In this document: in pieces, positions 33,286 to 45,394 of the stretch | How the letters are laid out: each line of letters starts with the position of its first letter | Numbering within the stretch: position 1 is the stretch's first letter | From: Cephalotus follicularis | Lineage: Eukaryota > Streptophyta > Magnoliopsida > Oxalidales > Cephalotaceae | DNA: 64,000 nucleotides | NCBI GenBank assembly: GCA_001972305.1 | Contig: BDDD01000360.1 | Span: forward strand, 292,916-356,915 | Reading direction: 5' to 3' | Notes under the pieces: model-generated | Seen by the model: the letters and a program-made list of their open reading frames with translations, nothing else | Databases searched by the model: none | What the model was told of the DNA's origin: nothing | Position numbers and translations under genes: made by a program

Positions 33286-34620
33286 CATGGATCTTGCCCT
33301 TTCGCGTACCTCTGGTCACCTCCATCCATGCCACGACGTTGAAAGACCCCTCCGCAGTATTTGACTCACTAGTAGCCTTGTACTTTTCCTACAAAAAAAT
33401 ACAAGTTTAATCAGTTAAGTAATTAAGATATAAATGGTAATTGACATATTCATTATAGTTTGTGACTCACCACTTTCTCCATTACAATAGGAGGTGGAAG
33501 AGTGTCCTCCTTCACCCTCCGATGGGTGTCGTAGTATACATCCCCAATATTTTTTCCCTTGGCCTCCTGAAAGTCAAATGCTATTTCGTGAGATATTTGA
33601 AACACAAATTAAGTTTATTAATCACTATAGTTACAAATTAAGTTTATTACCAACCCTAATCTTAAGTTGCCTCTCCATCATGTAGCTACTGCCAGTGTAG
33701 GTGATGTGTGATTCGTTCGCCCTATTGGTGGCATTTGTTCTTGCCTTCTTCTGAAAATCCTTTGACATCCAGATGTCCACCATCTGATCCCACATTGGCT
33801 TTGGTATCTTTGTTGGGCGATGCCGCTTGCACTCAAGACTCATCTGATGCACACTAGCATTTGTCATCGACTTATTTCTAAATTTATGCATCCACTTTGG
33901 GTAATTCTCCTACATGTAACTATGAAATGCATGTCTGTTGTGTGGATTAGATGGCAGAAAGTGGAAGTACTCCTAAAAAATATCAATGTCAAATAACATC
34001 AAAAATAAAAATATTTTGAATAATATTAATTGTTAACTGGAAAAGTTTTACTCACTAGTAGCTTCTCCCATATTAGTTATTTTTCAGAATCAGGCCACTG
34101 GCTCCACGTGGTCCAAGGATGCAGTATTCTGTCCTTGATGATGACCGCTTAGTGTTCTTCACATCCATGTCCTCAAAACAGTTGTAATTAAATAAATATT
34201 AACACCAATATGATAGGTTAGTTTTAAAAAAATGTACTGAAATTACTTATTACTTACCCATTGGCACTGATATGATGAACAGGCTGAGAACCCTCCACCC
34301 CCTGTGGAGGCAAGTCTGCTTCCCTACTAGCTCCCTTCATCCGTCACTGATGAGAACCTGATTCAAAAACATAGTTACGTTTTACTGTAAATATACATAA
34401 CAAAATATAACAAAAAAGTTTCGACAATACGAAAAACAGTTTAAGGTGAAATATTGTGACATAATAAATTTCCTTACTAGCACTGGGAACATCGGTATCC
34501 TGCTCCCGTGTGTCTAACTCCATGTTGTCCGACTTGTGACGCGTAGAACCGGAAGCTGTGGTGGAAGCTCCAGCAATAGAGGAACGTGTCACCTTACGTG
34601 GAATCTTTGCAAGAACTCGC
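33286..34620 (-). pseudogene. E11 second CACTA gene (TNPA / Transposase_24-like), exons 1-5
   Basis: Multi-exon minus-strand gene of the Ptta/En/Spm plant transposase type, judged from the exon patterns. Exons with GT/AG borders can be proposed: about 34,620-34,479 (ending VPSAS, donor GTAAGG), 34,350-34,264 (donor GTAAGT), about 34,185-34,056, 33,975-33,651 (PKWMHKFRNKSMTNASVH to MMERQLKIR), 33,566-33,471 (EAKGKNIGDVYYDTHRRVK), and 33,388 onward into KGKIHG. The large exon has KMW/PMWDQMVDIWMSK and NESHITYTGSSYMME, landmarks of the family. A stop near 33,912 and a frameshift near 34,100 show decay. E12 disrupts the last exon. Partner TNP2 lies upstream on the same strand. Confidence 0.75.
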
Positions 34621-34670
34621 CGTATTTAAAAACAATACACATTTTATACAGTTGTTCTACTATATATTAT

Positions 34671-35334
34671 TGTTGTGACAAACAGCGGAAAACACAAGAT
34701 AGCAACCAAACAAATAAAACAAAGAACGACACAAAACAAAACAATGATTTACGTTGTTTGATCAATGTGATCTACATCCACGGGCAAGGGAGAGGAATTC
34801 CACTAAATCAAACGAAAGAGTTACAAGTTACAAAGATCGATTGAGCCGATCACCACAGACAAAACTTGTTTCTCTCTCTAACAACAGCTTACAGCCGCTC
34901 AAAGACTTAAGCTTAAACTATTCTCTCCAAAATGTACTTTACAAGTGAGAACATAACATATATATATACTCTCATAAAAGCCTAATCCGACTAGAAAGAG
35001 GAGTCCTATTCAGCCTCGACTTAGGAGTCCTACTTCGACTTTACTAAAGAGTCCTACTTCGAATAGGTTTAATATAGGCAAAGCGTTAGTGTTCTGACTA
35101 CTTCCCGAGAAGTCTTCTAGGCAGCCGAGAGCTCGGACTACTGTTTCTCGGATGGTCTGTCAGAGCGCTGAGTGCTCTGACCTCTATTGCTTGAGGTCTG
35201 CCAAAGTCTTCTTTGGTCTGCCGAAGAGTCGAGTGCTCTGACTTCTCTTCTCTGGTAGTCTGCTTGATAGTCTGAGTGCTCGAACTTCCTTCTCTGGATT
35301 GGGTCGTACCAAAAATTCAAGACATATTTTAACA
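34671..35334 (-). mobile_element. E13: small copia-type solo LTR between the two CACTA genes
   Basis: TGTTGTGACAAACAGCGG...CATATTTTAACA, 664 bp, flanked by TSD ATTAT at 34,666-34,670 and 35,335-35,339. The length, TGTTG/AACA ends and absence of coding sequence fit a solo copia LTR. No CGTCGACG array is present. The orientation is uncertain and minus is a guess. Confidence 0.78.
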
Positions 35335-35427
35335 ATTATCAAATTATAATGTCATGCTAAATTAGAATATTAAGAATACTATTGCAAACTTCCTTTACTA
35401 CATATACTACACTATTAACTTACAGTT

Positions 35428-38240
35428 TAATTTATGTTATCAATATCCATGTCGTCTCAACTATCGGAATCATATTCCATCACTTCGTCCTCCTCATTCA
35501 TGTCAGAATCCTCCTCTTCCCATTCATATTCCTCATCATCTGTGTGGTCATGGTCTGACGTAGGATCCCTTATTCAAACATTTGGAGGCAATACTACCTC
35601 TTCCCCTTCCCATCTCTTCGATGAGAATCATCACTTTCAAGACTTACATTATCTATAAATGACCGTAGTGGCCTATTGTCGACATCTTCTTGAAATGTCA
35701 AATCCATACCCAAATCATCGCCATCTTCTTCTTCATAATCATGAAGGATTTAAGCATTCCTGGGTTTCGTTTTTATCAGAGTAAGCCACCCATTGTACCT
35801 ATGATCGTTGGAAACGCTGGGTGCGTAGAACACTTACACAGCTTGACTTGCCAGCAGGAACGACTCTTAAGTAAGGAGTTTCTTTTTTTGGGTTCAAACG
35901 AACAATCCCAAACTCATCTAATCTAGTACCTCTCTCTGAAGTATCAACCCAATCACACTTGAATAAAGCAACTTTGTTGTCTTTTCTGTAGAAATCAAAT
36001 TCTACAACGTCGACCAAGGCTCCGTAGAAGTCACTACAACTATCATTCCTAGTGTTCCCTTTGATCATGACACCCCAATTTGAGTTGTTGAGGTCCTCAA
36101 TGCATCTTTGGTGTGAAACTTGCACCCGTTGATGACATACCCCTTCCACGACCTTACTTTCGTACCAGGTCCACTCGCTAAATTTCGTACACGGGCATCA
36201 ACTTCCTTGTCATTCTTAACCTATTAAGTGTGCAATGTATACACACAGAATATAGAAATCAATATCAACACTTAAAAAATATGAAACTGATAGACGCTTT
36301 GTTGACAGAGTATGCATTACTTACACGGCCTTGAAACCATTTGACAAAGTGTGCATTGCATTCTTCTTCAATTTGTTTGGGGGTAATATTGGGATTTAAT
36401 TCACTGACTAGTTGTTCGTACTCACTACAACAAAGAATATAAGTGAGATTACATGTTCAAATTGGACAATTCATATAAATAAAGTACAAACTTAGTAAAA
36501 TATATACGTATACTTACTCAACCAAATAGCTGACTTCATTACAGTTCAAAAAGATGTACAAATATGCAGCGTCATACTCTCTGCCTATCATATCTCTTTT
36601 ATATTTCTTGCCCAGTGCTTTACCCGAATGACTAAATATGGATAGCAATCCATTACTTGCAACGACACCTCTATCGCAGTTTCGATCAGGTCTATTCAAC
36701 ATTGTCGGGACATCAGGTTCGAAATAATATGAACAAAACGTTGTCAACTCGCAAACAATGTATGCCTCAGAAATCGACCCTTCCACATAAGCTTTGTTCT
36801 TAACCATCTTTCTAAGATCGTTCAACTCTCTACAATTAAATATGTAATTGGAATGCATGACACAGAGATGAACATTCTCAGAAAGTGCTTTAACAAGTAC
36901 ATGTACCTCTCAATTGGATATATCCACGCATTTTGAATCGGCCCACATACTTTCGTTCCGTAATCTAAGTGGACGAGAAGATGTTCCATTGAATAAAAAA
37001 AGATGGAGGAAATATCTTCTCGATTTTGCAAATTGTTTGAACAATGTTACTCTGGAGCGAGTCCATCTTCGCAGCACTACTCGATGTTGAGTATATATTC
37101 CGAAAAAAACTCACTGACCTCTACCAATACGACAATGATATTTCTCGACAAGAACTCAAAAAATGCAATCCGAAGAAGCCTCTGCATGAAGACATGGCAA
37201 TCATGGCTCTTCAAACCCGAAACCTTACACTCTAAAACATTCACACACTAAGATATGTTTGAGGAATAGCCATCCGAAAACCTAATCTTTGTCATCCATT
37301 CACATACTTGTCTGACTTGTTCACTGTTCAATGAATATTTTGCTGGCGGCAACATGAACCGCCCATCCACCTCTTCTGCATGCAATTCAGTCCTTATTCT
37401 TAACTCTTTTAGATCAAGTCGAGCATGTAGGTGGTCCTTTGTTTTTCCTTTCACATTCATGATCGTGTTGAATATATTTTCAAATACATTGTTCTCGATG
37501 TGCACGACGTCCAACTTGTGTCTGACTAGTACTTTACTCCAATAAGGAAGTTCACAAAAGATTAGTCCAATTATGTACTCTCCCGAACCCAGGAATCTTA
37601 ATAGCTGGTACACCTTTTCCAAACACAACTTCATTCAACTCGGAGAGTTGATCCTCTCCCTCGTCCCCTAATAACATCTCCACACCCACCTCAGTCACCC
37701 GTCTACCCTTCAAGAATTTTTTATTGTCTCTTCTAAATTGGTGGTCTATGGGCAACAACTGACGATGACAGTCAAACCACGAACGTTTTCGACTATGCTT
37801 CAATCAAAAACCCTTAGTCCGACCCATGCACTAGGGGCATGCCAAATGACCATGAGTACTCCAGCCTAACAGCATTCCATAGGCAGGAAAGTCAATAATC
37901 CTCCACATTAAAGCTGCCCTCATCTGAAAGTTCTTCTTGCGCAATGCAGCATAGGTTTCAACTCCAGTTTCACACAACATCTTCAACTCATCAACAAGTG
38001 GACGTAAAAACACATCAATATCTTTCCCTGAGCTTTTCGGTCAAGGTATAATCAAGGACAAAAACATGAATGGCTTTGTCATACACACAAGGTGGAAGAT
38101 TGTATGGGAAAACAAAAACAAGTCAGTAAGAGTAAACACTACTACTAACCCCAAAAGGATAGAACTCATCCATTGTTAATCCTACTTTAACATTGCACAC
38201 ATCTGTAGTAAAAGATAGAAAAGTAATATCAAAGTACTTC
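35428..38240 (-). pseudogene. E11 TNP2-type transposase, middle and C-terminal part (pseudogene)
   Basis: TNP2 is the main CACTA transposase. Going along the minus strand from 38,240: NVKVGLTMDEFYPFG, LRPLVDELKMLCETGVETY and NFQMRAALMWRIIDFPAYGM with WSTHGHLACP (37,831-38,013). Next are the HRQLLPIDHQFRRDNKKFL segment and HKLDVVHIENNVFENIFNTI (the usual MHIEKNV region). The DUF4218-like region LKSHDCHVFMQRLL ... SSIFFYSMEHLLVHLDYGTK is about 36,960-37,240, then AYVEGSISEAYIVCELTTFC. A DUF4216-like block ALFKCDWVDTSERGTRLDEF and an acidic D/E/S-rich tail end near 35,428. Several frameshifts separate these. Introns are likely but not certain. Confidence 0.85.
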
Positions 38241-40691
38241 TATAACACCCCGCGCCCGTAGAACGGACACGTGGCATTACTCTCAATCCAATATACAATA
38301 CAGTGGTCGGGACTAGTAATATAAAAATGCAGAAAAACTTAAAACTTTTCAATACATGTCATATGCAGAAGATACAGTACAAATATTCATTCATGCGATA
38401 CAATATGGTACAGTAGCAGTCATTATAAAAAACATTTGTTCAGTTACAATACTATGTCAGTCATTTCATTCCGATACTTTTCCATACAACACTAGTTTTT
38501 AGTCTCATCGGTACAATCTATAAGACGGCTCTGTCACTTACAAACGATCATGGGGTCGCACCGAAACTTCAATCCTTCTGTCCACTGCTACCTGCTGCCC
38601 TACCTATGCCGCACATAAAAGTACAACACATCCCCACCCCAAGGGATGGGGTTAGCCACACTGGCTAAGCAGAAACCTCATGCAGCGTGTATGCATGTAC
38701 AATGTGCAATATCAGTGACTGTCTATGCAATATCAATGCATGACATGGCAAATGCATGAATACAATTAGCGATAGGACTATCCGTATGACACTGGCCCAT
38801 AACAGAGCATATGGATAGGATCTATAACAATCAATCAATGGCAGACACTCAGTGGTGGTGTATAAAACACCCAATCAACCAATCATATCCTATAGAGCAT
38901 GCGACCTTGGGTCAGTACAATTTCAATCAATAGAAATGATCAATCCCGCGGAAGGTAGTCCTTCGAAAAAGGTGGGAGATCTATCAACTTTTCTTAGACT
39001 GATCAGGTCTGGAACTCGTAGATCTTCCAACCTATGGCTGGGTCAATACAATTTCGATGAACTACAACCGAGGGAACTACTATACCGTCAGGGAGCTACG
39101 GCCCTTAAGGGAGCATCAATCGTCAATCAATACAATACTGCTCGTCAGCAGGTCAATACAATACAATAAATGAAACAATCGACAGAATAGGTGGACAGAG
39201 TCAACGACCTAACATGCCGACACGAATCATAAGGTCGCTCTATAAGATCCATACAATATAATCAATCTGTCAGTACAATGCCAATACAATGTCGATAAGT
39301 GGTGATGTCTAATGGAGAAATAGAAATATGCGACCAATGTTCCGAACTTAGACTCACGACACTTATGAATCAATCAATCAATAGCCAATACACGGTGACA
39401 ATCAAATAACGAGATAGGAAAGAACATCTATCCAGTCAAAGAAAGTCACTGGGTCATCGCCTATGGCTCAAGTTGTCACTTTATCAATTTATCAATTCAA
39501 TCTTTGAAAACCATGTAAAACTGTGTTTCAAACGCTTGAATACCTCAAGTGAGGCTCCGGTCAAGCGGCAATGTGAAAAGGAGTTGAAAACTAGCTTTAA
39601 AAAAGTTAAAAGTTCCATTCAGCCCGAAAGGCGTCGATGTCCTTGGCCAAAGACATCGATGCGTATCAGTGCATGCCTTTAAAACGGTAGAAGGACATCG
39701 ACGTCTTTGAAAGACATCGATGTCTTTCTCTATTTGTATAGAGATCTGGCTGAAGGACGTTGATGTCTTTGAACAAAGACGTCGACACGATTCAATAAAA
39801 GTAACCTGGGAATGCGCATCGATGTTCGGCATCGATGTCTTTCCTGGGGAGAAGACATCTCAAGGTAAAGACGTCGATGTCTTTGCTGCGGAATCAAGGA
39901 TACAACATTCTAAAGCGAAAGACATCGACGTCCATGGGCTAGGGTAGATGTCTTTACTGGGCAGGGTTGATTTTTGTGCAAAAAAAGTGGCCAATCTCAA
40001 GTCAAAATCCAATTTAAAGCCATTCTTTCAAAAACTATGGGTTAAAATCAATCATTTAAGGTTAGTACAACTTGCTACAACCTTCTAATTTCACTTTAAT
40101 CCTTCTAGATCAGTCAGATTGAGGATATCAATAAAAACCCTAGTTTTTCAATTCTATACTATACAATACAATCATTCAATCATTCAATCAATCATGCAAT
40201 TCAATCAATCAAGCAATTAAGCAATAGGCAATACAAGTAGAGAAGTCCTACCTATAACCGAAGCTTCAACAGTTGAGCTTCCAATAAAATAATCAGTTGA
40301 AATCACCAACGAATCAACTGCTATCTCACTCAAACAGCAACCCACAACTAGCAATCACTATCCTTGATGATGAAGATACAATCCGGGCTGCAAGGGAGCA
40401 AGATGGAGGCTGCTCAGCTAGAGAGAGAGAGGGGGGGAGAAGGATAGAGAGAGGGAGAAGAATGAGAATATGAGAGAATGAGAGTAAGAATTGACTTATA
40501 TAGTCAATTCGGTCAATTCTCTGAAACTCAACCCAAAATCCTGATTATACATACATACAATCAATACCATAACAATAGGTATAGACATACTTCAATTCAA
40601 TACATTGCAATACGGTTCAATAAAATTCAGTACAATACAATACGGTACAATATATGCATGAACAGTACAAAAGGGAATTCGGGTCGTTACA
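38241..40691 (-). repeat. E14 3' LTR
   Basis: 2,451 bp. TATA-like CTATATAAG (minus strand) at 40,495-40,503. Array of GACATCGACGTC-type motifs at 39,620-39,960, stem-loop at 38,632-38,651. CAAT-rich microrepeats lie near 40,150-40,230. Confidence 0.9.
38632..38651 (-). other. Conserved LTR stem-loop (E14 3' LTR copy)
   Basis: Minus strand: GGCTAAC, stem CCCCATCC, loop CTTG, stem GGGTGGGG. Eight pairs including one U.G wobble. It lies about 390 bp from the LTR 3' end. Confidence 0.8.
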
Positions 40692-41035
40692 TTCTCCCTT
40701 CCTTAAAAGAATCTGGTCCCCAGATTCAACAGTCAATCGGTCAACAAACAGGAAGGGATATCTCTCTCTCATACCGTCCTCGCGCTCCCAAGTGCATTCC
40801 ATTGAACCGTGATACTGTCAAAGAGCACTAGCCAATGAAATGGTCTTGTTCCTCAAAACTCTGATCTGTCTGTCAACAATCCATCTGTCGAGAGAGAGAA
40901 ATCAGGTTTTAAACCCCCATCAACAGCAGTAGCCACTTTCTGTAATTCCATGTCCACCATTTGGGCATCCCTGATCTGATCAAGCAATACAGGTTATACC
41001 CAATAAAAGCAACCTCTGATAGCCAAAATTCGCAC
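40692..41035 (-). pseudogene. E14 pol remnants: pre-integrase segment and chromodomain-like tail
   Basis: On the minus strand, [16 protein letters not shown] with [10 protein letters not shown] (about 40,890-41,020) matches the linker between RNase H and integrase of E6 (DKIKEA...ELKPNFTLLTDE at about 63,720-63,820). Integrase itself is missing. The tail TWEREDGMRERYPFLF (40,692-40,830) is the usual end of the chromodomain region of plant chromoviruses, which may guide integration into chromatin. It runs into the polypurine tract. The two parts are joined by a deletion of well over 1 kb relative to a full pol. Confidence 0.65.
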
Positions 41036-41530
41036 TTATTGTATTTGGCATACAATCGACGATCCCTCAAAATCTACAGTACAATGTAGAAGTGCTGGGC
41101 ATACTCCTCCTTGGTCCTGGAATTGACCAAGAGGTCGTTGATAGTCATAACACATTCGGAGTGATCTATCTTTCTTCTTGACAAAAAGAATAGGTGCTCC
41201 CCAGGGTGAAGCACTAGGTCTTATGAAACCTGTGTCCATAAGATACTGTAATTGTATCTTTAACTCTTTCAATTCTATCGGTGCCATTCGGTACGGTGCT
41301 CGAGAAATCGGTGCAGTTCCCGATATCAAATCAACCATAAACACTATCTCTCGGTCAGGCGGTAACGAAGTCAAATCCCGAGGAAAAACATCTCTGAACT
41401 CGCAAACCACTGGAATATCCTCCAGTTCTGGCCGCCATCTATCTATATCAAGCACATATGCCAGAAACCCCTGGCATCCTTGTCGAAACAATCTGTCCGT
41501 ATGCAAGGCCGAAATCATCAGAACAAACAA
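41036..41530 (-). pseudogene. E14 reverse transcriptase, partial (pseudogene)
   Basis: RT copies genomic RNA into cDNA. This 164-residue frame starts in the post-protease linker and shows DIPVVCEFRDVFPRDLTSLP, then DREIVFMVDLISGTAPISRA, PYRMAPIELKELKIQLQ and WGAPILFVKKKDRSLRMCYD. These are the fingers region of gypsy RT. The palm with the catalytic YIDD/FIDD box has been deleted. The text jumps to a segment related to the end of RT (VNS..YAQHFYIVLQ, CEFWL) in other frames. It has no in-frame stop up to the deletion. E6 carries a homologous copy around 62,300-62,630. Confidence 0.85.
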
Positions 41531-41593
41531 TGGCTCTAAGGTCCCAAGGAATCGAAAAGGTGGTCATCCCAGAGGACTGAAAACCACTACCTT

Positions 41594-41980
41594 TTAATGA
41601 CAATCCACCTGAGCAAAGCTAGCAGACAACCAATCCATGCCCAGAATCACATCTAGGCTTTCCATAGGAAGAACAATAAGATCGGCTAACAAGCAACGAT
41701 CATCAATCTCAATAACACAATCTCTACACACTCGATCGGTGGTCGCCGACTCACCGAGAGGCGTGGACACTTCCATCGAGAAAGGAAGGCACTCTGGTTT
41801 CAAACCAACATAGGAGACAAAATGCAATGCAATGTATGAGTGTGATGAACCTGGGTCAATAAGAACCCGTGCAGGGAGCTGAAAGAGTTGAATAGTACCT
41901 CCAATCACAACATCAGACTCTGCTGCAGCACTCGGCTCCATAGCAAAAACTCTGGCCTGAATTGTCAGAGCAAAACTCAT
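41594..41980 (-). pseudogene. E14 aspartic protease region
   Basis: A 128-residue open frame with QLFQLPARVLIDPGSSHSYI (active-site DPGS in place of the common DTG/DSG), STPLGESATTDRVCRDCVIE and DVILGMDWLSASFAQVDCH. It matches the E6 protease near 61,806-62,130. DPGS is seen in both elements, so it may be the natural form in this family rather than damage. Open here, but without a following complete pol it is a remnant. Confidence 0.85.
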
Positions 41981-41983
41981 AGG

Positions 41984-42560
41984 CTATTTCCCTCTGGATT
42001 GCGAAGTCCCACGGGAAGAAAATGGTATACTAGTAGTCGGTCCCTGTGGAGGCGGTGACCTCTGTATCTGATCCATTCCTCTAGGACGAGAACTTTGAGG
42101 ACAATTTTTAGCAATGTGGTCAGAGCTACCACAACCCAAGCAAAGACCCAAAAACCACCTACAATTCTCAGAAGTATGGTTGGTTTTCTGACAATGCACA
42201 CAGGGAACCAAAGCACTATGATCACCACTTCCAGAAAATCTGGAAGGTGTACCCTGAGTAGGTGCTAAAGATCGGTCTCCTCGGCGTGCATTCCTCGATT
42301 TGCTTCTCCTCCGAGAACGGGACGGGTTCCCACTATCCTGATTTCTACCATGAGAACCAGGTGAGGGGCTACTATCAGTCTTCTATGATTTAGCACTTCC
42401 ACTCTCACTACCACTATGCCAAGAAGAAGGAGTAGGCCTGGTGCAGGCTATATATCTCATCAATTTAGCCTCCGCTGCAATATCTTCAAGCTGCATAGCT
42501 CGGGAAGAAATATCTGATATGGAGGTCAATCCCACCAGTTCATTCATTCGATCGGTCAAT
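41984..42560 (-). pseudogene. gag: E14 gag C-terminal part with two CCHC zinc knuckles
   Basis: The G/S/R-rich linker region (42,230-42,560, in more than one frame) leads to CVHCQKTNHTSENC and CLGCGSSDHIAKNC at about 42,110-42,205 (minus strand). Both are CX2CX4HX4C knuckles that bind element RNA. A short P/S/R-rich tail follows up to the protease frame. The N-terminal gag core is missing, and CAAT-rich noncoding sequence lies between about 42,561 and the PBS. The single first knuckle of E6 is CEHCQKTNHTSDNC, so the two elements are close relatives. Confidence 0.8.
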
Positions 42561-42866
42561 CAATCATTCGGTTCAATTACTATCCGCTTGAAAACAACCC
42601 ATAGCAAAACAATACGATCGATAACAATACAATGCGATCATTGACAATACGATATGATTAATAGCGATTCAATCTATAACGATACACTGGCCATCCATAC
42701 TCAATTCGGACAACAAAGGTGATCAGATACAATCTCTTTCAATTCCAATATCAATCTCTTCTCCAAAATAAACAATAGCATGAATTGATAAGAACCTACA
42801 TCATGCAAATCCATTCAATCTATCTCAATCAACACATTAATATACTTCGCTAGCAGGCCAACCAAT

Positions 42867-42878
42867 GTCTCTGATACC
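42867..42878 (-). other. E14 primer-binding site (tRNA-Met type)
   Basis: Minus strand GGTATCAGAGAC, four bases from the 5' LTR. It is nearly identical to the E6 PBS, TGGTATCAGAGAC. Confidence 0.85.
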
Positions 42879-42882
42879 TTTC

Positions 42883-45389
42883 TGTTACACCACGCGTCCA
42901 CAGAACGGACACGTGGCATTACTCTCAATCCAATATACAATACAGTGGTCGAGATTAGCAATATAAAAATACGAGAAAACTTAAAACTTTTCAATACATG
43001 TCATATGCGGAAGATACAGTACAAATATTCATTCATGCGATTCAATATGGTACAGTACTAGTCATTATAAAACAACACTTATTCAGTTACAATACTATGT
43101 CAGTCATTTCATTCCGATACTTTTCCATACAACACTAGTTTTCAGTCTCATCGGTACAATTTGTAAGACCGCTCAGTCACTTCCAAACGATCATGCGGTT
43201 GCACCGAAACTTCAATCATTCTGTCCACTGCTACCTGCTGCCCTACCTATGCTGCACATAAAAGTACAACACAGCCCCACCCCGAGGGATGGGGTTAGCC
43301 ACACTGGCTAAGCAGAAACCTCATGAAGCGTGTATGCATGTACAATGTGCAATATCAGTGATAGTCTATGCAATATCAATGTGCGCTGTACAATATCAAG
43401 GCATGACATGGCAAATGCATGAATACAATTAGCGATCGGACTATCCGTATGACACTGGCCCATAACAGAGCATATGGATAGGATCTATAACAATCAATCA
43501 ATGGCAGACACTCAGTGGTGGTGTATAAAACACCCAATCAATCATATCCTATAGAGCATGTGACCTCGTGTCAGTACAATGTCAATCAATAGAAATGATC
43601 AATCCCACGGAAGGTAGTCCTTCGAAAAATGTGGGAGATCTATCTACTGTTCTCAGACTGGTCAAGTCTGGAACTCATAGATCTTCCAGCCTATGGCTGG
43701 GTCAATACAATCTCGATGAGCTACAACCGAGGGAGCTACTATACTGTCAGGGAGCTACAGCCCTCAAGGGAGCATCAATCGTCAATCAATACAATAAAGC
43801 TCGTCAGTAGGTCAATGCAATACAATAAATGAAACGATCGACAGAATAGGTGGACAGAGTCAACGACCTAACATGCTGACATGAATCATAAGGTCGCTCT
43901 ATAGGATCCATACAATACAATCAATCTATCAGTACAATGTCAATACAATGTCGATAAGTGGTGATGTCCAATGGAGAAATGAGAATGTGCATCCAACGTT
44001 CCGAACTTAGACTCACAACACTTATGACTCAAGCTATCAATCAATCAATAGCCAATAGACGGTGACAATCAAATAACGAAATAGGAAAGAACATCTATCC
44101 GGTCAAAGAAAGTCACTGGGTCGTCACCTATGGCTCAAGTTGTCACTTTATCAATTTATCAATTTATCAATTTATCAATTCAATCTTTGAAAACCATGTA
44201 AAACTATGTTTCAAACGCTTGAATACCTCAAGTGAGGCTCCGGTCAAGCGGCAATGTGAAAAGGAGTTGAAAACTAGCTTTGAAGCAGTTAAAAGTTCCA
44301 TTCAGCCCGAAAGGCGTCGATGTCCTTGGCCAAAGACATCGATGCATATCAGGGCATGCCTTTAAAAGGGTAGAAGGACATCGACGTCTTTGAAAGACAT
44401 CGATGTCTTTCTCTATTTGTATAGAGATCTGGCCAAAGGACGTCAATGTCTTTGAACAAAAACGTCGACGCGATTCAATAAAAGTAACCTGGGAATGCAC
44501 ATCGATATTCGACATCGATATCTTTCCTGGGGAGAAGACATCTCAAGGCAAAGACGTCGATGTCGAGATGTCTTTGAAAGGCGTCGATATCTTTGCTGCG
44601 GAATCAAGGATACAACATTCTAAAGCGAAAGACATCGACGTCCATGGGCTGGGGTCGATGTCTTTACTGGGCAGGGTCGATTTTTGTGCAAAAAAAAAGT
44701 GGCCAATCTCAAGTCAAAATCCAATTTAAAGCCATTCTTTGAAAACTAAGGGTGAAAATCAATCATTTAAGGTTAGTACAACTTGTTACAAGCTTCTAAT
44801 TTCAATTTAATCCTTCTAGATCAGTCAGATCGAGGATATCAACAAAAACCCTAGTTTTTCAATTCTATACAATACAATCATTCAATCAATCATGCAATTC
44901 AATCAATCATGCAATTAAGCACTAGGAAATACAAGTAGAGAAGTCCTACCTATAACCGAAGCTTCAACAGTTGAGCTTTCAATCAAATAATCGGCTGAAA
45001 TCACCAACGAATCAGCAATTATCTCACTCAAACAGCAACCCGCAACTAGCAATCGCTATCCTGGATGATGGAGATGTAATCCGGGCTGCAAGGGAGGAAG
45101 ATGGAGGCTGCTCAGCTAGAGAGAGAGTGAAAGGTAGAAGGATAGAGAGAGGGAGAAGCATGAGAATATGAGAGAAGGAGAGTAAGAATCGACTTATATA
45201 GTCAATTCGGTCAATTCTCTGAAACTCAGCCCAAAATCCCAACTATACATGCATACAATCAATACCATAACAATAGGTATAGAAATACCTCAATTCAATA
45301 TAGTGCAATATGGTTCAATACAATTCAGTACAGTACAATACGGTACAATATATGCATGAACAGTACAAAAGGGAATTCAGGTCGTTACA
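42883..45389 (-). repeat. E14 5' LTR
   Basis: 2,507 bp, 56 bp longer than the 3' LTR. Differences include two extra copies of TTTATCAA (44,145-44,182) and an extra motif unit at 44,562-44,590. TATA-like CTATATAAG (minus strand) at 45,193-45,201. The stem-loop is at 43,275-43,294. Confidence 0.9.
43275..43294 (-). other. Conserved LTR stem-loop (E14 5' LTR copy)
   Basis: Minus strand: GGCTAAC, stem CCCCATCC, loop CTCG, stem GGGTGGGG. The loop differs from the 3' LTR copy at the third position (CTCG against CTTG); the stem is unchanged. Confidence 0.8.
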
Positions 45390-45394
45390 ACTTC

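Larger units (their letters stand above)
38241..45389 (-). mobile_element. E14: deleted chromovirus-like gypsy element in E11 TNP2
   Basis: Complete two-LTR element in minus orientation with TSD ACTTC at 38,236-38,240 and 45,390-45,394. The 5' LTR is 42,883-45,389, the PBS 42,867-42,878 and the 3' LTR 38,241-40,691. The polypurine tract AAGGAAGGGAGAA (minus strand) abuts the 3' LTR. The internal region is only 2.2 kb, with remnants of gag, protease, RT and a chromodomain-like tail in order, joined by large deletions. The LTRs look about 93-95% alike by eye, younger than E2. The 3' LTR terminal base changed (TATAAC for TGTAAC on the plus strand). The insertion site is in TNP2 coding sequence, and its frame reads across if E14 is left out. 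Confidence 0.92.

Noticed and set aside
41178..41597. 139-codon plus-strand frame
   Set aside because: Antisense of the E14 RT frame, whose conserved blocks are on the minus strand.
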